A stretch of 64,000 bases of DNA from Candidatus Gugararchaeum adminiculabundum (GTDB lineage Archaea; Micrarchaeota; Micrarchaeia; Burarchaeales; Gugararchaeaceae): assembly GCA_902384795.1 (NCBI GenBank), contig CABMDC010000007.1, forward strand, positions 79,717 through 143,716, read 5' to 3'. The notes below the pieces were generated by a model. The model was given only the letters and a program-made list of their open reading frames with translations, did no database searches and had not been told where the DNA came from. The first letter of the stretch is position 1. Each line of letters starts with the position of its first letter. The position numbers were made by a program, and so were the translations under genes. Shown piece by piece: positions 30,024 to 38,685 of the stretch.

Positions 30024-30690
30024 GGATATTATGCACCAGGAGTTTGTCTCGCTGCAGGCAGGGGACAGGCTGGACCAGATACTTAAGTCCTTTGGCGAGA
30101 ACCATGTCACCTCGGCGCCTGTTTTCGATGGAAAGGAATTCGTGGGCATTGTGAGCGATGTGGAGATAGTGAAATTCTTCACCCCGAAAAAATACTTCTT
30201 TTTGTGGAAAAAAGACAAGCCGACCCCGGTGGCCGAAATAATGAAAGTGAGTGCGGCAAAGCTGGTGCGCAAGCCTGAGTTCACGCTAAATGCGGATGAC
30301 CAGTTGTCTGATGTGCTGGACAAGATTTCCAGGAGAAGGGAGTGCCTGCCGGTTTTTGAAAAAGGGACGATGGTAGGACTGGTGCGGGGCAGGGATATTG
30401 TGAATTTCTTCCTCAAGGAGCTCGCCAAGAGCGAGTATAGCGCGAGCGGCAAGCCGGGGATGGAAGAGAAAGACGAGATTGACGTTAATACCGATATTGA
30501 AAAAGTGATGGAGATCATCAACAAGAGAGGGGAGGCTTCGTGCGGAAAAATTTCCAAGGAAACGGGCATACCGGTCAAGTCCGTGGAAAAGCTGTGCGAA
30601 ACCTTGGAAAAGCACCGGCTGATTAAGCTGAGATATTCATTCCTGGGCGGAGTTGTCGCCAGGAGGTTAACCCATGAAAAAGGACGCTAG
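30013..30690 (+). CDS. CBS-pair protein with C-terminal winged-helix-like domain
   Basis: Two CBS motifs plus VMEIINKRGEASCGKISKETGIPVKSVEKLCETLEKHRLIKLRY; overlaps the GspE-family ATPase gene. Confidence 0.8.
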   Translation: MKVRDIMHQEFVSLQAGDRLDQILKSFGENHVTSAPVFDGKEFVGIVSDVEIVKFFTPKKYFFLWKKDKPTPVAEIMKVSAAKLVRKPEFTLNADDQLSDVLDKISRRRECLPVFEKGTMVGLVRGRDIVNFFLKELAKSEYSASGKPGMEEKDEIDVNTDIEKVMEIINKRGEASCGKISKETGIPVKSVEKLCETLEKHRLIKLRYSFLGGVVARRLTHEKGR

Positions 30691-32179
30691 GCAAGGCGGA
30701 ATAGGATTCGCAATCCAGGATTCGTATACTGTTAGCGAGGGGACCCTGACTGCGAAAATCACCATTGGCAAAAAGGAAGGGGAGAAAATACGTTCTTATA
30801 TAGTGGACATCCCCCAGTGGGATGAGGCAACCGAGGCATTTGTTGAGGACATCAAAACCGACCTGTTGCGGAAAATCACGATTACCAGCCAGGAGGCATC
30901 GAACCTCAAAATGTCCGAGGAGCTCAAGGACAAGTTCCTGGCGATGGGAAAGAAAATGGTGCGCGAGGGGATGCCCAACATTGGCGATGAGAAAGCAGAA
31001 TTGATTGCGCGAAGGATTAACCAGGAAATGCTTGGCTTGGGGGATATTGAATTCTTTTTGCGGGATGACTGGATTGAGGAAATCGCGGTCAATGGGGCCG
31101 GACAGGCGGTGTGGATTTACCACCGAAAATACGGCTGGATGAAAACCAACATCACGGTTGATACGGAAAACAAAATCTGGAATTATGCGAGCTCGATTGC
31201 GCGAGGCGCGGGAAGGCAGATCAACACCCAGAGCCCGCTTTTGGATGCATACCTTTCCACAGGGGACCGGGTGAACGCAACGCTGTTCCCGATTTCCTAT
31301 TTCGGAAACACCATTACCATTAGGAAATTCGCAAGAAAACCGTGGACGATTACCGATTACATCAAAACAAAGACGATTAATGCGGAAGTTGCGGCTCTCC
31401 TGTGGCTGGCAATGCAGTACGAGGCTAACGTGCTGGTTTCAGGAGGAACCGGCGCAGGAAAAACCAGTTTGCTAAACGTATTGTCCATGTTCATTCCGCA
31501 GAACCAAAGGGTGATCAGCATTGAGCAGACCAGGGAAATCACCCTGCCTTCGCATTTGCAATGGGTTCCGCTCGTAGTCAGGCAGGCAACCAGCGAGGCG
31601 AAAGGCGAAATTGGAATGCTGGATTTGATGATAAATTCGCTGAGGATGAGGCCTGACAGAATTATAGTGGGGGAAATCAGAAGGGCCGAAGAGGCGCAGG
31701 TTCTGTTTGAGGCGATGCACACCGGGCACTCGGTTTACGCGACACTGCATGCGGAAACTGTTGCCGAAACAGTGCGGAGGCTGACAAGCCCGCCCATCAA
31801 CACTCCTGCGGTGATGATGGAATCATTGCACCTGATTATCACCATGTACAGGGACAGGAAGAACAATATCAGGAGGGTGTTCGAGGTGGGCGAAATTGTG
31901 CCCACTGACCGCGAGGGAGTCACCCAAAGGGTGCTGTTCCGCTGGAGGCCATTCAGGGATGAGCTGGTGTCTTCGGAGCAGAGCGTCCGCCTGCTGGCGC
32001 AGATTAAAACTTATACCAACATGACCGATGAGGAGATGAAAAAGGATTTGGAGGACAAGAAGAGGATTCTCGAGTGGATGGCCAAGAGAAACATCAACTC
32101 GATTGATGAGGTCGGAAAAATCATCTCGGCCTATTACGATGATGCGGCTAGCGTGCTGAGAATGATTGGCAAGGAGTAA
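30674..32179 (+). CDS. Type II/IV secretion-type ATPase (GspE/TadA/VirB11 family) for archaeal pilus
   Basis: VSGGTGAGKTSLLNVLSMFIP, RPDRIIVGEIRRAEEAQVLFEAMHTGHSVYATLHAE. Confidence 0.95.
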   Translation: MKKDARQGGIGFAIQDSYTVSEGTLTAKITIGKKEGEKIRSYIVDIPQWDEATEAFVEDIKTDLLRKITITSQEASNLKMSEELKDKFLAMGKKMVREGMPNIGDEKAELIARRINQEMLGLGDIEFFLRDDWIEEIAVNGAGQAVWIYHRKYGWMKTNITVDTENKIWNYASSIARGAGRQINTQSPLLDAYLSTGDRVNATLFPISYFGNTITIRKFARKPWTITDYIKTKTINAEVAALLWLAMQYEANVLVSGGTGAGKTSLLNVLSMFIPQNQRVISIEQTREITLPSHLQWVPLVVRQATSEAKGEIGMLDLMINSLRMRPDRIIVGEIRRAEEAQVLFEAMHTGHSVYATLHAETVAETVRRLTSPPINTPAVMMESLHLIITMYRDRKNNIRRVFEVGEIVPTDREGVTQRVLFRWRPFRDELVSSEQSVRLLAQIKTYTNMTDEEMKKDLEDKKRILEWMAKRNINSIDEVGKIISAYYDDAASVLRMIGKE

Positions 32180-32259
32180 GTCTGTAAGCACGGCAGTAAG
32201 TTAGCAAGCAGTAAGCCGCAAGTCAGCAGGCAGAAAGCGGGCTGGAAAGAGCAACAACG

Positions 32260-33207
32260 ATGAACGGTGTACCCATGGCTGTAAATGCAATCCCTTTTCT
32301 CCCCGTATCTGTGAAGCGGGCCAGGAAAATCGGCCACGGATTCTATCCCATTGCAGCTTTGCTTGAGGGCATGTTCCCAGGGCTTGATTTGGATTTGGAG
32401 CAGTCGGAGAACGAGCTCAGGCCCAAGGAGTATATCGGGTGCGCGCTTCTTGTGTTCACGATTTATTTTGCGCTCATCGGGATTGTCGGAATTGGGATGG
32501 CGCTAAGGCTCGGATGGGAAATGGAACTGAAGCAGCGGCTTCTAATCCTGTTTGGCGCATTCTCCATTGCGTTCATTATTTTCGGCTATATCATGCTCTA
32601 CCCGAAATGGCGCGGGTCAAAAAAGAAACTGGAGACTGAAAAAAATCTTCTGTTCGCCATGAGGCACCTGATGATCCAGACAACCGCAGGAGTCCCGCTT
32701 TTCGATTCCATGATTTCCGTGAGCGAGGAGAGCGCGACCGGTGCGCGGGGCGAGGGAGTGAAAACAGGCTATGGCGAAATCAGCAGGGAATTCAGGCGAG
32801 TGGTTGCCGAAGTGAGGGGCGGGAAGGAACTGAGCGCGGCGCTGGAGCAGAGCGCGGAAAGGAACCCCTCGCAATATTATAGAAGGGCGATGACCCAGCT
32901 TTCGAACGCGAACCGCGCGGGAGTGAAAATAACCACGGTGCTTGCAGAGCTGGTGGATTTCCTTGCCACGGACCAGATGATCAAGGTGCGCGAGTACGGC
33001 TCGCAGCTGAACACGCTTGCGCTGTTCTACATGTTCGCGTGCATCATCGCGCCCACCATGGGAACGATTTTCCTGGCGGTGGCATCAACGCTCACACCCA
33101 TGCAGATGGGCGAGCCGATTTTCATCGGGATACTGATGGGGATAGTGACTGCGCAGATTATGTTTTTGGGCCTGATTAAAAGCAGAAGGCCTTCGGTGGC
33201 GCTATGA
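32260..33207 (+). CDS. TadC/GspF-like pilus platform protein
   Basis: MTTAGVPLFDSM-type T2SF segment with flanking TM helices, follows the ATPase. Confidence 0.75.
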   Translation: MNGVPMAVNAIPFLPVSVKRARKIGHGFYPIAALLEGMFPGLDLDLEQSENELRPKEYIGCALLVFTIYFALIGIVGIGMALRLGWEMELKQRLLILFGAFSIAFIIFGYIMLYPKWRGSKKKLETEKNLLFAMRHLMIQTTAGVPLFDSMISVSEESATGARGEGVKTGYGEISREFRRVVAEVRGGKELSAALEQSAERNPSQYYRRAMTQLSNANRAGVKITTVLAELVDFLATDQMIKVREYGSQLNTLALFYMFACIIAPTMGTIFLAVASTLTPMQMGEPIFIGILMGIVTAQIMFLGLIKSRRPSVAL

Positions 33208-34154
33208 ATTTCATCACACAAAAAATCTAGCAGCTCATAGATGACGGGGACCTGAGGTTCGAGGCAGCGGACTTCGTGATCAAAATGCTAGTCTATGGAT
33301 TGGGGCTGGGAATCGGGATAGGGTTGATATTTTTCAACTACTCGCTGGACCTTTCGCTGCTCTATGGCTGGGCAGCTTTCATGTTCTTTGAAATTTTAAT
33401 CTACCTGCTTCTCTTCTCCGCGGCTCGCAGGAGAATCGCGCTCATAGAGGAGGCGCTTCCGGAATTTTTGAGCATAATGGCGAGCAATATCCGCAGCGGG
33501 CTCACCCATGACCGGGCGCTCCTGATGTCTGCAAGAAAGGAGTTCGGGCCCCTGAAAACCGAGGTGGACAGGGCTGCGAAACTTGCAATCACCGGAACCC
33601 CGCTGACAGAGGCGCTGATGGGCATGAACAACAGGGTTGCGTCCGAGACGTTTGGAAAGACAATCAGGCTGATAGTCGAGGGGGTTAATTCAGGAGGGGA
33701 TTTGGCGGAACTGCTGGAAAAAACCTCGCTGGATATCAGGAGGTTCGGGGCGCTGAGAAGGGAGATTAATGCAACGGTGATGGCGTACAAGCTGTTCATC
33801 TATGCCGCGATTGCGCTGGGTGCGCCCTTGCTCTATGCTGTTGCGAACTTTTTGGTGCGCGCGCTGCAGGCTACAAGGGGAAAAATCGATTTCAGCTCCC
33901 TGGCCCAGGCGCAGGGAAGCCTGCCCATAAACATAAGCTCCGGGACCATTCCTGCTGAAACGATGATGCTGTTTTCCATTGCCGCGATTTCCTTGACCGC
34001 CATTTTCGGGTGCATGGCCGCAGGTGTAATCACCAAGGGAAAGGAGAGCGAGGGATTTCTTACGATGCCCGTGATGCTGTTTGTTTCGCTGGGGGTTTTC
34101 TTTGCGATCAGCCTGATGCTGCAGGCTGTGCTAAGCGGGGTATTCGGCGGATAA
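33204..34154 (+). CDS. Second TadC/GspF-like pilus platform protein, in-frame TAG at codon 9 (33228-33230)
   Basis: ATGA overlap with upstream stop gives MNFITQKI*QLIDDGDLRFEAADFVIKMLVYG...; main ORF 33276..34154 SNIRSGLTHDRALLMSARKEFGPL. Confidence 0.75.
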
Positions 34155-34311
34155 GGGCAAGGCCAATGCTAAGAATTGAGGAATAAAAAAGAAGAATAAA
34201 GAAAAAGGAAAAAAAGGAAAGAGTGTAGGGCAAGAATAAACATTAGCTAATGCTGAGAATTAAAAAAATAAAGAAAAAAAGAAAATAAAAAAGAAAGAAA
34301 CTAAGCCAGGC

Positions 34312-34779
34312 TTAGCTCACTTTTCCTGTCAAGGTTCCTGCGTCGGTGTAGGAGAACCCTGTGGCAGTGTCGGTGTAGGTAATCTTCACTGAAACCGAGT
34401 ACGAGCCTCCGCTTGAAGGCGGGGTCGTGAATGTGCCGAGGGTCAGAGTCCCTGATGACTGGCCGTTTGAAACTGCCGTTACAGTCGAGAAGGAAACGGT
34501 CTGTGTTCCCAAAGTTGCGTTCACGTTTGTGATGTTTATGTCACTGCCGACCTGGTTCCTAAATTTCGCCGTAAGGGCTCCGGAGCCTGCAACATTCCAT
34601 CCGGTTACACCGACCTTGGTGAACCCTGCCGCCCTGCTTCCGGTGAACATCCCGATGTCGAATATTCCCAGCGCAAACAGCGCGCCCACGACGAGGACTA
34701 TTAGCAACAGTGCCCATCCGTAGGTCATTAAAAAATCCAGGGCCGCTTGGCCTTTCTTCTCTCTTTTACTGATCAACAT
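34312..34779 (-). CDS. Archaeal pilin
   Basis: KKGQAALDFLMTYGWALLLIVLVVGALFALGIFD. Confidence 0.85.
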   Translation of the reverse strand: MLISKREKKGQAALDFLMTYGWALLLIVLVVGALFALGIFDIGMFTGSRAAGFTKVGVTGWNVAGSGALTAKFRNQVGSDINITNVNATLGTQTVSFSTVTAVSNGQSSGTLTLGTFTTPPSSGGSYSVSVKITYTDTATGFSYTDAGTLTGKVS

Positions 34780-34917
34780 ATCACCTTAGGGGCGATTTGC
34801 CCTCAGGGGGTTAATAAATATTGCCAGAAATCCATGGGTGTGTGGGAAAAAGTTGAACTAAGGTTTAATGGAAGAAAAAACATGAAAACTGAAAACAGGC
34901 AAAAAGAAAAAATGAAA

Positions 34918-35649
34918 CTAGAAGACTTCCGCATCAGGGTAAACCGCAATCCCCTCTTCCCCGATTTCCATGGGTATCAGCTTGAGCGAGTGGTTTGTTG
35001 TTTCCATTTTCCGCACAAACGCGGTGCGCACGAATGAACTTGAATCTTTTTTCAGAATCACATCAAGCACAATCACGCCGCTCACAACGAATTCCTCGAA
35101 CCCGGTTGGCGAGAAAGTCTGCTCGCCTTCGCGGATATCGGCGATGACCAATGTGCTGCAGCCAAGTTTTTTTATGAGCCTGCGCAGGGTTGCGAGCGAG
35201 CGGCGCGTGTCATAGACATTGTCGAAATAGGCGCTGATTAAACTAAAGGGCTCGATGACCAGGCGCTTTGCGCCTATGCGGTCAATCTCGTCCTCTATGA
35301 GCATCTTGAAGGAATCGAATTTGGTGAGTTCAGGATTGATGATTGAGAGCTTCTTCTGCTTTATCAGCCCTTCCAGGTCCCAGTCAAACCTTTTCATGTC
35401 GTCCAGAACTTCGGCAGGCTCGTCTTCCAGGCTGATGTAAAGGCCGGGCTCGTTCTCATTTTTCGCGCCGTGGTAAAGGAACTGCATGCCAAAAGTGGAC
35501 TTGCCTGTGCCGCATTTCCCTGCGAGCAGGTTTAATGAGCCTGCGGGAAACCCGCCTTCGATTACCTCGTCCAGGCCGGGAATTCCTGACTCAACCCTTT
35601 TCACAACTTCTTTGCTTTCTTTCCTTAATTGGGCCATGGGATTAACCAT
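34918..35649 (-). CDS. KaiC/RadA-like RecA-family ATPase
   Basis: GIPGLDEVIEGGFPAGSLNLLAGKCGTGKSTFGMQFLYHGA. Confidence 0.9.
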   Translation of the reverse strand: MVNPMAQLRKESKEVVKRVESGIPGLDEVIEGGFPAGSLNLLAGKCGTGKSTFGMQFLYHGAKNENEPGLYISLEDEPAEVLDDMKRFDWDLEGLIKQKKLSIINPELTKFDSFKMLIEDEIDRIGAKRLVIEPFSLISAYFDNVYDTRRSLATLRRLIKKLGCSTLVIADIREGEQTFSPTGFEEFVVSGVIVLDVILKKDSSSFVRTAFVRKMETTNHSLKLIPMEIGEEGIAVYPDAEVF

Positions 35650-35710
35650 TACGCCAAAGTATAAATAGCTGACTGTGGTTTAGTTAGCTGTTAATGAAAA
35701 AGTTTGTTGG

Positions 35711-36082
35711 ATGGGAGAAAGGGGGAAATGCATGGCAAAAATACTGGTTGTTGATGACTCGTTTGACGATTTAGAAACCATAAAACAGGTGCTTGAAACG
35801 AAAAAGCACGAGGTGACGGTTGCCACCAACGGGGCCCAGGCGCTGAACGCCGCTAAAATCACAAATTTTGACCTTATACTGCTGGACATCCAGATGCCCA
35901 CACTGTCGGGCTATGATTTAATCGGGCTGCTCAAGGAAAAAATGAACGGCAGGACTAAGGTAGTGTTCGTATCCATTATACCGAGAAGGGAAGCGGACCT
36001 GACTGAAGTTGACGGCTTCATACAAAAGCCGTTTTCCCCCAAAGCCGTGCTCGAGGAAGTGGGAAGGATGCTAGCCGCATAG
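35711..36082 (+). CDS. Stand-alone response-regulator receiver domain
   Basis: ILVVDDSFDD...DLILLDIQMPTLSGYDL...FIQKPFSPK. Confidence 0.95.
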   Translation: MGERGKCMAKILVVDDSFDDLETIKQVLETKKHEVTVATNGAQALNAAKITNFDLILLDIQMPTLSGYDLIGLLKEKMNGRTKVVFVSIIPRREADLTEVDGFIQKPFSPKAVLEEVGRMLAA

Positions 36083-36152
36083 GGTGGGCAGAGTGGAGAA
36101 TGGAAAGTTGAGGAATGGAGCGTGGACTGGGAAAGGAGAGAATGGAGGGTGA

Positions 36153-36512
36153 ATGCGCATGGCAAAAATACTTGTTGTTGATGATTCGTTCGAGGACTTG
36201 TCCGCCATAAAGCAGGCGCTTGTAAAGGAAAAACATGTGGTGACCACTGCCACCAACGGAGCCCAGGCGCTGGATGTGGTGAAGGCAACCACCTTTGACC
36301 TGATTTTGCTGGACATCAAAATGCCCACGCTATCGGGCTATGACCTGTTCCGGCTGCTCAAGGAAAAGCTGAACGGCAGGACGAAGATAGTGTTCATTTC
36401 GATAGTGCCGAAGGGCGAAGTTGACGGCAGCGGGATTAGCGGATTCATACAGAAACCGTTCTCCCAGAAAAGCCTGGCGGATGGAGTGAAAAAGGCTTTG
36501 GGCAACAAGTGA
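36153..36512 (+). CDS. Stand-alone response-regulator receiver domain
   Basis: ILVVDDSFED...DLILLDIKMPTLSGYDL...FIQKPFSQK. Confidence 0.95.
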   Translation: MRMAKILVVDDSFEDLSAIKQALVKEKHVVTTATNGAQALDVVKATTFDLILLDIKMPTLSGYDLFRLLKEKLNGRTKIVFISIVPKGEVDGSGISGFIQKPFSQKSLADGVKKALGNK

Positions 36513-36595
36513 AAATGAAACGCAGATGAGGGATAGGAGAATACGTATGGCGTATGGAAGAGAAAATAGGGATGGAAGAAAATTGAAGTTATGGG

Positions 36596-36958
36596 GTGCA
36601 ACGCATGGCAAAAACAATAATGGTTGTTGACGATGAGCCGGATATCCGAGAAACGGTGAAGACTATCCTGGAAAAGAACGGCTACCAGGTGGTGACCGCG
36701 GTCACCGGGGATGACTGCCTGAAGCAGCTGCCCAAGCAGAAGGTTGACCTGATACTGATGGACATCATGATGCCGGGCACGCCGGTGAAGGACATTGTGC
36801 CCAAGATAAAGGGGACCAAGGTCTGCTACCTGAGCGTTGTCAGGACCTCCGAAGCCGAGAAGGAGGATATGCTCAAGTCCAAGAACATCGTGGGCTTTGT
36901 CCAGAAACCGTTTGACATAAAGGAACTGCTGAACACCGTGAAAAAATTGGTAGGCTAG
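36596..36958 (+). CDS. Stand-alone response-regulator receiver domain
   Basis: IMVVDDEPD...DLILMDIMMPG...FVQKPFDIKE. Confidence 0.95.
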   Translation: MQRMAKTIMVVDDEPDIRETVKTILEKNGYQVVTAVTGDDCLKQLPKQKVDLILMDIMMPGTPVKDIVPKIKGTKVCYLSVVRTSEAEKEDMLKSKNIVGFVQKPFDIKELLNTVKKLVG

Positions 36959-37030
36959 GAATGAACTGGAATTGGTTTGATTGGGGAAGATACGAAATTG
37001 AGATGCGGGATTGAGATCGGATTGATTTGC

Positions 37031-37558
37031 ATGGCTTTGAAAATAAAGGAAAAACTTGAGCAGGCGAACATCATCCTGGTGCTTGTGCCCAGCGTTGACT
37101 ATGGCAAAACAGTGGTCGACATTTCCAAGGAGCTGAGCGACAAAAGCCTTTGCTATGTCAGCCTGAACAAGACATTCGGCTCGCTCAAGGAAAATTTTGA
37201 CAAGGCGAAAATGAGGATGGACAGCGTGATTGTGATAGATGCGATTTCAAAAACCATAAGGAACACTCCGAACCAGACCGCAGGCTGTTATTTTGTGAGC
37301 TCGCCCGCGGCGTTCACCGAAATCTCGATTCTTGTGAGCAAGATCCTGAGGCACAAATTCGAATACGTGATTTTCGATTCGCTCACAAATTTGCTGGTGT
37401 ACAGTGACAAGGGGCAGATTGTGCGGTTCGTTTCGAACATCGTGAACCAGGCGCGGGAGAACAAGGCGAAAGTGGTGCTTTTCGCGCTGGACATCGACGA
37501 GCAGCAGGCGCTGATAAAGGAATGCACCATGGCTGTGGACGAAGTAATCAAACTATAG
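37031..37558 (+). CDS. Degenerate KaiC/RecA-fold protein lacking Walker A (DUF835/DUF7504-like)
   Basis: LVPSVDYGKTVVDISKEL... FEYVIFDSLTNLLVY; paralog of 43266..43820. Confidence 0.65.
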   Translation: MALKIKEKLEQANIILVLVPSVDYGKTVVDISKELSDKSLCYVSLNKTFGSLKENFDKAKMRMDSVIVIDAISKTIRNTPNQTAGCYFVSSPAAFTEISILVSKILRHKFEYVIFDSLTNLLVYSDKGQIVRFVSNIVNQARENKAKVVLFALDIDEQQALIKECTMAVDEVIKL

Positions 37559-37612
37559 CTGTAGCGGAGTGGCGGAACAGGATTAGAAATTAGAATAGGG
37601 CGGGGTTGTTGC

Positions 37613-38650
37613 GTGCGGCAGAAAAAACATTTGGCAGGATTAATTGGGACTACGCTAGTAGTGGCATTGGTCGCATCGCTGGTTTTGCTTGCAGGATGCA
37701 CATCAGGCGGGCAGGGAGGCGCTGCCGCTGGGGCGAAAAAGCCGCTGAAAATTGCGATCGACCCCTGGCCAGGATATTCCTATGCTTTTGTTGCCCAGGA
37801 AAAGGGATTTTTCAAAAAGAACGGAGTTGAAGTCGAACTCGTGGTAAAGGACAGCTCGCAGACAAAGCCGGCTTACAAGAACGGCGAAGTGGACGGGATG
37901 TTCGGGGTCTACAGCGACATGCTTCTCATGAATTCAGAGGGATACGGCGGCACAATCGTGTATGTGGTTGATTATTCCGTGACAGGGGATGCGATTGTTG
38001 GGCGGGCCGAATTCAATTCGCTTGCTGATTTGAAGGGCAAAAAAATCGGGGTCGAGGGAATAAACACCTTCTCGCACATGTTCGTTCTCGCGGATTTGGA
38101 AAAACACGGGCTGAAGGAAGGAGATTTTTATATTGTTAATGTGCCCGCATCCGAAGTGCCCCGGGCGCTTGATGATGGAACAATAGACGCAGGCCACACC
38201 TGGAACCCCATGAAGGACGAGGCTGTTGTAAAGGGATATAAAATATTGGGGACTGCTGGCGAAGTGCCTGGCACCATAACGGATGTGCTTGTTTTCACTC
38301 CTGCAACAGTGCGCGACAGGCCGGATGACGTGCAGGCGGTGGTGAAATCCATGGCAGAGGCGCGCGAGTACCTGGCCACAAACAGGCAGGAGGCGCTGGG
38401 GATAATGGCAAAGAACACCAGCATGAGCGTGGCGCAGATGACCGATGGGATTAATGGCGCGAAGCTGCTCATGCTTGATGAGAATATCGAGGCGATGAAA
38501 AAGAGCAATGAAACGACTTCACTCTATGGGAGCGGGCGAATAATTTCGGATTTCTTCATCGGGCACGGGCAGATGACCGCGGAGCCGGAGTTTGACAGGA
38601 TAATCGATAGGGAATTCGTGAACAATGTGAAACAGGCAAAAACCGGTTGA
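37613..38650 (+). CDS. Lipoprotein substrate-binding protein (SsuA/NMT1-like)
   Basis: VLLAGC lipobox; LKIAIDPWPGYSYAFVAQEKGFFKKNGVEVELV; DLKGKKIGVEGIN. Confidence 0.85.
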   Translation: MRQKKHLAGLIGTTLVVALVASLVLLAGCTSGGQGGAAAGAKKPLKIAIDPWPGYSYAFVAQEKGFFKKNGVEVELVVKDSSQTKPAYKNGEVDGMFGVYSDMLLMNSEGYGGTIVYVVDYSVTGDAIVGRAEFNSLADLKGKKIGVEGINTFSHMFVLADLEKHGLKEGDFYIVNVPASEVPRALDDGTIDAGHTWNPMKDEAVVKGYKILGTAGEVPGTITDVLVFTPATVRDRPDDVQAVVKSMAEAREYLATNRQEALGIMAKNTSMSVAQMTDGINGAKLLMLDENIEAMKKSNETTSLYGSGRIISDFFIGHGQMTAEPEFDRIIDREFVNNVKQAKTG

Positions 38651-38685
38651 GGCAGTGAGGAGCGGGTACGGGGTAATCTGAGAAT

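Noticed and set aside
19491-33230. Pyrrolysine/TAG recoding as explanation for in-frame TAGs
   Set aside because: Other interruptions use TGA and TAA, TAG is also used as a normal terminator here (e.g. ends of 12504..13154 and 36596..36958), and no pyl genes are visible in the window.
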